Origin: JAOPZW01 sp963851295
GTDB taxonomy: Bacteria > Actinomycetota > Thermoleophilia > Solirubrobacterales > Solirubrobacteraceae
Reading direction: 5' to 3'
Assembly: GCA_963851295.1 (NCBI GenBank)
Contig: CAWKOS010000004.1
Coordinates: forward strand, 124,001 to 188,000
DNA: 64,000 bases
A program made the translations under genes and the position numbers. Each line of letters starts with the position of its first letter. Within the stretch, counting starts at the first letter, position 1. This document shows, one piece after another, positions 57,868 to 64,000 of the stretch. The notes under the pieces are model-generated. The model saw only the letters and a program-made list of their open reading frames with translations. It made no database searches and had not been told where the DNA came from.

Positions 57868-59814
57868 ATGCGCCGACGCCTGCGCTCGGCGGCGTTCCCA
57901 CTTCATCGCCACTCCTTCCCGCAGCTGGCGCTTGACGGTGCGCTCGTCGCCGCGGCCTACTACCTGAGCTATCGCCTGCGCTTCGACGCGGGCCGCATGC
58001 CGCCGCGCTTCGACCGCCTGTTCGAGTCGACGATCGTCTTCGTCGTCCTGGCGGCGCTCGTCGTCTTCACGCTCTTCCGCCTCGAGCTCAAGCAGTGGCG
58101 CTACACGAGCTCGCGCGACTACCTCGGGATCTTCCAGGCCGTCGTCGTCAACACGCTCGTGCTGGCGGGCTTCGTCGCCGTCACCCACCCGGTGACTGTC
58201 CGCTCGGGCGCCGGCGACATCTCGATCTCGGTGCCGACCGGGGTCATGGCGCTCTACTTCCTGCTCACGCTCGTGCTCATCGGCGGCGCGCGCTTCGTGG
58301 CGCGGATCGTCTACGAGCGCCCGGTACGCGGCTTCCGCGCCCGCGGCGACGCGCGCCGGGTGCTGATCGTCGGCGCCGGCGAGGGCGGCCGGCTGGTGCT
58401 CAGGGAGGTCCTGCGCAACCCGCAGCTCGGCCTCGCGCCGGTTGGCTTCGTCGACGACGACCCGCTCAAGCGCGGGATCCGCATCGACGGCGTGAAGGTC
58501 CTCGGCGCCACCGACCAGCTCGGGCGCATCCTCGACGAGGCCGAGCCCGACGAGATCACGATCGCGATCCCCTCGGCGCCGGGCACGCTGCGCGCGCGCG
58601 TGGTGCGCGCGGCCCGCCAGCGGGGCATCCCGGTGCGCACCCTGCCGACCGTCTTCGAGCTGCTGCAGGCGGGCTCGGGCCAGGTCGTGCGTCAGGTGCG
58701 CGAGGTGCAGGTCGAGGACATCCTGGGCCGCGAGCCGGTGCGCATGGAGCTCGACCGCGTCGGCGGCTACCTCCAGGGCGAGGTCGTGATGATCACCGGC
58801 GCCGGCGGCTCGATCGGCTCCGAGCTGTGCCGGCAGATCGCGCGCGTGGCGCCGCGGCGGATCATCCTCGTCGACCACGCCGAGGAGAACCTCTTCCGGA
58901 TCCAGCGCGAGCTCGAGGACGACCGCCACGTCCACCCCTCGACGCTCGCCCCGGTGCTCGCCGACTGCAAGGAGGGCGAGCGGATGCGCGAGGTCTTCGC
59001 CGACCACCGCCCCGGCGTCGTCTTCCACGCCGCCGCCTACAAGCACGTCGGGCTCATGGAGCTCAATCCCGTCGAGGCGGTGCGCAACAACGCGATTGCG
59101 ACGCGGCTCGTGGCGCGGGTCGCCGGCGAGGCCGGCGTCAAGGGCTTCGTGCTGGTCTCCACCGACAAGGCGGTGCAGCCCGCGACCGTGATGGGCGCCT
59201 CCAAGGCGCTGGCCGAGTTCGCCGTCGAGGCCGCCCAGCAGCGCTGGCCGAAGACCAAGTTCGCGACCGTGCGCTTCGGCAACGTCCTCGGGTCGTCGGG
59301 CTCCGTGGTGCCGATCTTCCGCCGCCAGATCCAGCTCGGCGGCCCGGTGACCGTCACCGACGAGCGCATGACGCGCTACTTCATGACCATCCCGGAGGCC
59401 GTCCAGCTCGTCATCCGCGCCGGCTCGCTGGGCGAGGGCGGCGAGCTCTACGTCCTCGAGATGGGCGAGGCGGTCTCGATCATGCAGCTCGCCCAGGACA
59501 TGATCGAGCTCTCCGGCCTGCGCCCGGGGCGCGACATCGCCATCGAGGTCGTCGGCCGCCGGCCCGGCGAGAAGCTCCACGAGGACCTCTTCAACCCCTT
59601 CGAGCGTCCGAAGCCGACGCCCGCCGACAAGATCACGCTGGCGCGCCGCGACCCCCTCGATCCCGCCATCGTCGAGGCGATCTTCGACGAGATCGCGCTC
59701 CTCGTCCTGGAGGGCGATGCGGCCGGTCTGGCCGCCAAGGTCGGGGACCTCTCCGCCGCCCGCCCGGCGGCCCAGGAGACGGGCGAGGCGCCTGCCGTAC
59801 GGATCGTCCCCTAA
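57868..59814 (+). CDS. FlaA1/CapD-type nucleotide-sugar epimerase/dehydratase, membrane-bound
   Basis: A 648-residue protein. Four N-terminal membrane segments (about residues 12-120) are followed by a first Rossmann domain (VLIVGAGEGGRLVLREVL, near 168) and the catalytic SDR domain with ITGAGGSIGSELCRQI (near 308), VVFHAAAYKHVGLMELNPVEAV, and VRFGNVLGSSGSVVPIF. Such proteins make UDP-sugar precursors such as 4-keto-6-deoxy sugars for capsule, O-antigen or flagellin glycan. It has its own housekeeping-type promoter. The downstream product could feed the aminotransferase at 46926. Confidence 0.93.
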   Translation: MRRRLRSAAFPLHRHSFPQLALDGALVAAAYYLSYRLRFDAGRMPPRFDRLFESTIVFVVLAALVVFTLFRLELKQWRYTSSRDYLGIFQAVVVNTLVLAGFVAVTHPVTVRSGAGDISISVPTGVMALYFLLTLVLIGGARFVARIVYERPVRGFRARGDARRVLIVGAGEGGRLVLREVLRNPQLGLAPVGFVDDDPLKRGIRIDGVKVLGATDQLGRILDEAEPDEITIAIPSAPGTLRARVVRAARQRGIPVRTLPTVFELLQAGSGQVVRQVREVQVEDILGREPVRMELDRVGGYLQGEVVMITGAGGSIGSELCRQIARVAPRRIILVDHAEENLFRIQRELEDDRHVHPSTLAPVLADCKEGERMREVFADHRPGVVFHAAAYKHVGLMELNPVEAVRNNAIATRLVARVAGEAGVKGFVLVSTDKAVQPATVMGASKALAEFAVEAAQQRWPKTKFATVRFGNVLGSSGSVVPIFRRQIQLGGPVTVTDERMTRYFMTIPEAVQLVIRAGSLGEGGELYVLEMGEAVSIMQLAQDMIELSGLRPGRDIAIEVVGRRPGEKLHEDLFNPFERPKPTPADKITLARRDPLDPAIVEAIFDEIALLVLEGDAAGLAAKVGDLSAARPAAQETGEAPAVRIVP

Positions 59815-59826
59815 CCTCAAGCGCTC

Positions 59827-61113
59827 ATGACGGCACTTCTCGCCGCCTTCTCATTGCAGGACAAGATCGAGCAGTACGGTGCCTACGCGGGCATCGCCGC
59901 CGTGTTCGGGCTCGGCGTCCTCGCGCTGCTGTACTTCGCGCAGGCGCGCGAGGTCAAGCGCCTGCGCGACTGGGCCGGCCGTGCGCCTGAGCGCGCCGCC
60001 GAGCTCGAGGCGCGCGTCACGGCCGACGCCCAGCGCCGCGCGACCCCGCCTGCGCCTGCGCCCGCGCCCCGCCCGACCGCCCCGGCGACCCCCGCCGCCC
60101 AGCAGGGCGCGGCGCCCGCCCCCGGCGTCGCGGCTCCGGCCACGGCCGCCGCGGCGGCGGCGGGCGCCGGCGCCGCCGCGACCGCCACCTCCCCACCGGC
60201 GACGGCGCCCACCAACGGCACCGGCAGCAACGCCGCCGTGCCCCCGCCGGCCAAGCCGGGTGAGGCCAAGCCCGCGGAGGCCAAGGAGGACGGCGAGGCC
60301 AAGAAGCCCGCCGAGGGCGCCGACAAGCCCGCCACGCCCGCCGAGCCCGCCAACGGCGCGTCCAAGCCCGCCACGCCCGAGGCCGGGAAGGACGCCGAGG
60401 AGAAGGACGGGGACGGCGCGCCCAAGCCGGTCGTCCCCGCCGCCGCGACGGCCGCCGCAACGGCCGCAACGGCGCCCGCGGCCGCCGCGGCCGCGACCCC
60501 CGGTCCGCGCCCGCAGCCGGCGGCGCCGCTGCGCGCGCCGACGCCGTCCGCCTCGTTGCCTCCGCGCACGCCTGCCGGGGCGCGCGCGCGTACGGACACC
60601 CCGGACGGGCGCTCCCGCGGGCGCCTGGCCGCGATCATCGGCGCGATCGTCGGCGCCGTGGCCATCGTCGCGGTCCTCGCCGTGGTCCTCTTCGGCGGCG
60701 GCAGCGACAAGACGCCGCCCAAGCCCAACACCGTCACCCCGCCCTCGGCCTCCGGCACGGGCAACGGCGCCGGCGGTGGCTCCACGCCCAAGGCCGCGGC
60801 CAAGCTCGACCGCAAGGCGGTCCCGCTCGCCGTCCTCAACGGCACCACCGTGACCGGCCTGGCGCGCGCCGCCGCCGACAAGCTCACGGCCAAGGGCTAC
60901 AACGAGCCCAACGTGGTGACCAACGACACCACCAACCAGGCGCGCCGGACGACGGAGATCCTCTACGAGTCCAAGGCGCGGGCGGCCGCCCTCGACGTGG
61001 CCAAGATCCTCGGCGTGACGGCCGCGGCGGTCAAGCCGATCGACGCCAACGGGCGCGCTCTGGCCGACCGCGCGCAGGTCGCCGTGTTCGTCGGGGCCGA
61101 CAAGGCGCAGTAG
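59827..61113 (+). CDS. LytR_C-domain protein with Ala/Pro-rich linker
   Basis: A 428-residue protein. A membrane segment lies at about residues 18-38; residues 65-260 are a low-complexity Ala/Pro/Lys region; a second membrane segment is near 274-296 (IIGAIVGAVAIVAVLAVVLFGGG). The C-terminal ~95 residues form a LytR_C domain (LAVLNGTTVTGLARAAADKLTAKGY...VAVFVGADKA), found in cell envelope proteins of actinobacteria. A TAACCT box nine bases before the ATG suggests a leaderless message. Function not established. Confidence 0.78.
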   Translation: MTALLAAFSLQDKIEQYGAYAGIAAVFGLGVLALLYFAQAREVKRLRDWAGRAPERAAELEARVTADAQRRATPPAPAPAPRPTAPATPAAQQGAAPAPGVAAPATAAAAAAGAGAAATATSPPATAPTNGTGSNAAVPPPAKPGEAKPAEAKEDGEAKKPAEGADKPATPAEPANGASKPATPEAGKDAEEKDGDGAPKPVVPAAATAAATAATAPAAAAAATPGPRPQPAAPLRAPTPSASLPPRTPAGARARTDTPDGRSRGRLAAIIGAIVGAVAIVAVLAVVLFGGGSDKTPPKPNTVTPPSASGTGNGAGGGSTPKAAAKLDRKAVPLAVLNGTTVTGLARAAADKLTAKGYNEPNVVTNDTTNQARRTTEILYESKARAAALDVAKILGVTAAAVKPIDANGRALADRAQVAVFVGADKAQ

Positions 61114-61126
61114 TCCCACCCCCCGC

Positions 61127-61666
61127 ATGACCATCCACCTGGCCCGCCACGGGCAGACGGCCTACAACCACGAGGGCCGCTTCCAGGGCCACCTGCCGGC
61201 GCCGCTCGACGCGACCGGGCGCGAGCAGGCGGCCGCGCTGGCGGAGACGGCGGCCGGGGTGCAGCTGGTCTCGCTGTGGTGCAGCCCGCTGCGCCGCGCC
61301 CGCGAGACCGCCGACATCGTTGCCGCGCGCATCGGCCTCGAGCCGCGCGAGGACGCCCGCTTCGTCGAGACCGACACCGGCGACTGGACGGGCCGCTCGT
61401 TCGCCGAGATCAGCGCCGAGGACCCCGACGGCTTCGCGCGCTTCCAGCGCTCGGACCCGACCTTCCGCTATCCCGGCGGCGAGTCCTTCGCCGAGCAGTC
61501 CGACCGCATCCAGGCCGGGCTGGCCGACCTCCGCGCGCGGGACTGGGCGCTGCCGGCGCTCGTCGTCTGCCACCGCGGCGTCATCCGCCTGGCGCTGGTC
61601 GTCGCCTTCGGCGACGAGGAGGCCGGCGCGCGCGAGATCGCCAACGCGTCGCTGGTGACGCTGTGA
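61127..61666 (+). CDS. Histidine phosphatase (phosphoglycerate mutase-like)
   Basis: A 179-residue protein with the RHG motif at the N-terminus (IHLARHGQTAYNHEGRFQGHLPAPLD), the second active-site part SPLRRARETADIVA and the C-terminal His in LVVCHRGVIRLAL. It belongs to the alpha-ribazole phosphatase/broad-specificity phosphatase branch; the substrate is unknown. Its stop overlaps the next gene by four bases. Confidence 0.9.
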   Translation: MTIHLARHGQTAYNHEGRFQGHLPAPLDATGREQAAALAETAAGVQLVSLWCSPLRRARETADIVAARIGLEPREDARFVETDTGDWTGRSFAEISAEDPDGFARFQRSDPTFRYPGGESFAEQSDRIQAGLADLRARDWALPALVVCHRGVIRLALVVAFGDEEAGAREIANASLVTL

Positions 61667-63465
61667 ACAAGCTGGCGGCGGGCGTCTTCGCGGTGCTCGT
61701 CGTCGCCACCTTCGGCGCCTTCTTCGTCGCCCAGCGCCTGAAGAACGCCCCGCCGGTGCTCTCGGAGCTCACGGTCTTCCCGTACTTCTCGCCCAACGGC
61801 GACGGGCGCTTCGACGTCGCGCGCGTGAGCTTCAGGCCCAAGAAGGCCGACGACGTCAGCGTCGCGGTCCTCAACTCCAGCGGCGACGAGGTGCGCGAGC
61901 TGATGGGCGGTCGGCGCGTGGCGGCCGGGGAGCTCGTGCGCCTGAAGTGGGACGGGCGCACCGACGACGGCGCCCACGCGCCCGACGGGCGCTACCGCTA
62001 TCGCATCACGCTCCAGCACGAGGGCCGCAGCGTGGTGCCGGCCACCTCGGTGCGCCTGGACACGACGCCGCCGCACCCGCGCGTCAGCTCGATCGGCCCG
62101 CGCCACGAGTTCGGGCCCGAACTGCTGCCCAACGGCGGCGACGCGATCGTGCACCTGCAGGACACGGGGCGCAGGCCCGTCGTGCGCCTGTTCAAGACGG
62201 GGCCGGGGCCGACGCGGCTCGTGCTCGAGGACGACAAGGTCGACGACGGCGCGAAGGTCTGGCACTGGAACGGGCTGACGCAGAGCGGGCGCCCCGTCTC
62301 GCCGGGGACCTACCTGGTCACCATCGAGGGGCGCGACGTCGCGGGCAACCGCGGCTTCTCGGTGGCGCTCAACCGGCGCGGGCTGCCCGCCGTCGGCTAC
62401 GGCACGCGCCTCGCCGGCCATGCAGGCATCACCGTCCGCTACCTCGGCGTCCGCCCGCCCAACCGCGCCACGCGCGCCGGCGACCCGGTCGAGTTCTTCG
62501 TCGACGCGCGGCGCAACCCGTGGACGTGGTCGGTGCGCCGCGTCGGCTCGACCGCGGCGACGCCGCCGCGGCGCAAGACCTCCGCGCGCGTGCGCCTGCA
62601 CGCGCCGGGCCGCCAGTCGGGCGTCTACCTCATGCAGGTACGCACCGCGACGCGCACGACGACGGTGCCCTTCGCGGTCCAGAGCCCCGAGCGCCACAAG
62701 GTCCTTGTGGTCCTGCCGGTCATGACCTGGCAGGGGCGCAACTCGCTCGACGACGACGGCGACGGCCTCCCGAACGTCCTCGACCACGGCGTCGGCGCCA
62801 AGCTCTTCCGCATCTACGCAGGCGACGGCCTGCCGCAGGACTTCGCCGCGCGCGACGCGCCGCTGCTGGCGTGGCTGGACCGCCGCCACCACCGCTACGA
62901 CATCACCACCGACGTCGCCCTGGCCGCCAACAGCCGCCCGCGCCTGGAGGACTACAAGGGCGTGATCCTGCCCTCCGACACACGCTGGATGCCGCGCAGC
63001 CTCCTGCAGCGCCTGCGCCGCTATGTGCGCAACGGCGGCAACCTCGCGACCTTCGGCGTCGACTCGCTGCGCCGCCAGGTCACCCTCACCGGCCGTGGGC
63101 GGATGGTCGCGCCGACGCCGCCGGCCACGACCGACGGCTTCGGGGTGCGCCTGCGGCCCGAGACGCGCCTGCCCAAGCCCACCAACCTCGTCGAGGCCGG
63201 CGACGACATCGAGCTCTTCGCCGGCACCGCCGGCTCCTTCGGGCCCTTCTCGGACGTCCAGGAGGCCGACATCGCCGAACCGGAGGCCAGCGCGATCACC
63301 GAGGACCCGCAGACGGGGCGGCCGGTCATCGCCGCCGAGCGCGTCGGCAAGGGGCTCGTGGTCCGCTTCCCCGTCCCCGAGCTCCCCTCGCACCTCAGCG
63401 CCCGCGCGGGCGACCCCGACACCGCCGCCCTGATCGACCGCACATGGACGCTCCTGTCCCACTGA
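61663..63465 (+). CDS. Membrane-anchored protein with FlgD-Ig-like and DMFase-like domains
   Basis: A 600-residue protein with an N-terminal signal anchor (KLAAGVFAVLVVATFGAFFV). Then SELTVFPYFSPNGDGRFDVARVSF...LKWDGRTDDGAHAPDGRYRYRITL, a FlgD/CHU_C Ig-like domain (about residues 25-130), a second similar domain (about 150-250), and a C-terminal region resembling the C-terminal, amidotransferase-like part of dimethylformamidase-type proteins (VLVVLPVMTWQGRNSLDDDGDGLPN; GVILPSDTRWMPRSLLQRLRRYVRNGGNLATFG). I know no defined function. It is in one unit with the phosphatase and the next membrane protein. Confidence 0.7.
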   Translation: MNKLAAGVFAVLVVATFGAFFVAQRLKNAPPVLSELTVFPYFSPNGDGRFDVARVSFRPKKADDVSVAVLNSSGDEVRELMGGRRVAAGELVRLKWDGRTDDGAHAPDGRYRYRITLQHEGRSVVPATSVRLDTTPPHPRVSSIGPRHEFGPELLPNGGDAIVHLQDTGRRPVVRLFKTGPGPTRLVLEDDKVDDGAKVWHWNGLTQSGRPVSPGTYLVTIEGRDVAGNRGFSVALNRRGLPAVGYGTRLAGHAGITVRYLGVRPPNRATRAGDPVEFFVDARRNPWTWSVRRVGSTAATPPRRKTSARVRLHAPGRQSGVYLMQVRTATRTTTVPFAVQSPERHKVLVVLPVMTWQGRNSLDDDGDGLPNVLDHGVGAKLFRIYAGDGLPQDFAARDAPLLAWLDRRHHRYDITTDVALAANSRPRLEDYKGVILPSDTRWMPRSLLQRLRRYVRNGGNLATFGVDSLRRQVTLTGRGRMVAPTPPATTDGFGVRLRPETRLPKPTNLVEAGDDIELFAGTAGSFGPFSDVQEADIAEPEASAITEDPQTGRPVIAAERVGKGLVVRFPVPELPSHLSARAGDPDTAALIDRTWTLLSH

Positions 63466-64000
63466 TCCTTGCGGCCCTGCTCGCCGCCGGCGCCCTCGTG
63501 GCGCCCGCGCCGCGTGCGCGTGCGGCGGCGATGCTCGGCGCCCTCGTCCTGGCGCCGATCATCCTCGGCTTCCACATCTCGGACTCCGACCAGGTCCAGC
63601 CGCTGCGCGACCATCCGGCGCTCGCGGCGGGCGGCGGCGTGCTCGCGGTCCTCGCGGTCGCCGCGCTGGCGGTCCTCTTCGACCGCCGCCCGGCCTGGCT
63701 GCCGATCGCCGCCGCCGCGACGCTGCCCTTCCGCGTGCCGATCGCCTCGGGCGGGTCGACCTCGAACCTGCTCGTCCCGCTCTACCTCGTGGTCGCCGCG
63801 GGGACCGCGGGCTATGCGGTCCCGCGGCTGCTGGGTCGCGAGCGCGAGGACGCAGGCCGGGCGCCCGGCGTGCTCGAGTGGACGCTCGCGGCCTACCTGG
63901 CGCTCTACGGCATCCAGTCCAGCTACTCCGACGACTTCGGCCACGCGCTGGAGAACGTCGTCTTCTTCTACGTCCCCTTCGCGCTGCTCTTCGCGCTCGT
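63444..64000 (+). CDS. Polytopic membrane protein, partial (O-antigen ligase-like)
   Basis: The gene continues past the right edge; 185 codons are visible. It has at least five hydrophobic segments (LILAALLAAGALVAPAP, AMLGALVLAPIILGF, GGGVLAVLAVAALAVLF, LLVPLYLVVAAGTAGYAV and a further pair). The layout (loop GGSTSNLLVPLYLVV...) is like that of O-antigen ligase/polymerase or WaaL-type proteins, but the diagnostic loop lies outside. The start overlaps the previous gene by 22 bases. It supports a role of this end in surface polysaccharide synthesis. Confidence 0.65.
   Translation, partial: MDAPVPLILAALLAAGALVAPAPRARAAAMLGALVLAPIILGFHISDSDQVQPLRDHPALAAGGGVLAVLAVAALAVLFDRRPAWLPIAAAATLPFRVPIASGGSTSNLLVPLYLVVAAGTAGYAVPRLLGREREDAGRAPGVLEWTLAAYLALYGIQSSYSDDFGHALENVVFFYVPFALLFAL

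Noticed and set aside
59815..59850. CTCAAG before the LytR_C gene as another sigma-28 promoter
   Set aside because: No GCCGAT-like box is found 14-15 bases after it; the TAACCT box is a simpler explanation.
1..64000. CRISPR arrays, tRNA or rRNA genes, insertion sequence transposases, prophage
   Set aside because: I looked for repeat-spacer patterns, transposase motifs and tRNA-like cloverleaf sequences and saw none; a full tRNA scan was not possible by eye.

Overview
The window is very GC-rich (visibly above 70 %), uses ATG, GTG and TTG starts, and is packed with genes that overlap by 1-17 bases. It carries one nearly complete set of flagellar and chemotaxis genes of the Gram-positive type: no flgH or flgI (L and P rings), with FliY, CheC, CheD, an FlhX/YlqH-like protein and a YlqG-like FliK relative. 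Together with the actinobacterial look of the housekeeping genes, this suggests a motile high-GC actinobacterium. I infer something like Thermoleophilia/Solirubrobacterales, which cannot be proven from this sequence alone.

Layout. 1-3946 (minus): flgF, flgG, flgJ (rod-binding part only), flgN, flgK and the start of flgL. 3984-4773 (plus): ylqG-like and flhX. 4779-5130: a large nested inverted repeat. 5216-6037 (minus): the flagellar sigma factor FliA/WhiG. 6198-8558: a TPR glycosyltransferase. 8658-11095: flaG, fliD, fliS, fliT-like. 11213-17013: flgB, flgC, fliE, fliF, fliG, fliH, fliI. 17026-18730: two secreted-protein genes of no flagellar family. 18803-23163: fliJ, lytic transglycosylase, fliK, flgD, a TIGR02530-like gene, flgE, flbD. 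23219-30884: cheW, cheB, cheR, cheA, cheC, cheD, fliM, fliY, cheY. 31117-33620: motA, motB, fliL, fliN. 33752-41437: fliO, fliP, fliQ, fliR, flhB, flhA, flhF, a PilZ-like gene and two small genes. 41562-43102: flagellin and a CHAP hydrolase. 43128-46819: acetyltransferase, purM, uppP-like, DedA. 46926-57829: aminotransferase, DUF354 protein, then a tightly coupled five-gene glycosyltransferase/methyltransferase operon. 57868-64000: FlaA1/CapD-type sugar enzyme, LytR_C protein, histidine phosphatase, a FlgD-Ig-like secreted protein and a partial polytopic membrane protein.

Regulation is the most striking part. I read sixteen sites of the form CTCAAG/CTAAAG - 14 or 15 bases - GCCGATNA, the sigma-28/FliA/WhiG promoter type, and almost every transcription unit of the flagellar set starts with one, including fliA itself and the five-gene glycosylation operon. 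In five of them the start codon lies exactly 7-8 bases after the -10 box, so the mRNAs should be leaderless. No flgM, flhG, fliW, csrA or chemoreceptor gene was seen; the flagellin leader nevertheless has two CsrA-like AAGGA sites, one in a hairpin loop and one at the ribosome binding site. fliH carries an apparent one-base deletion in a C run.
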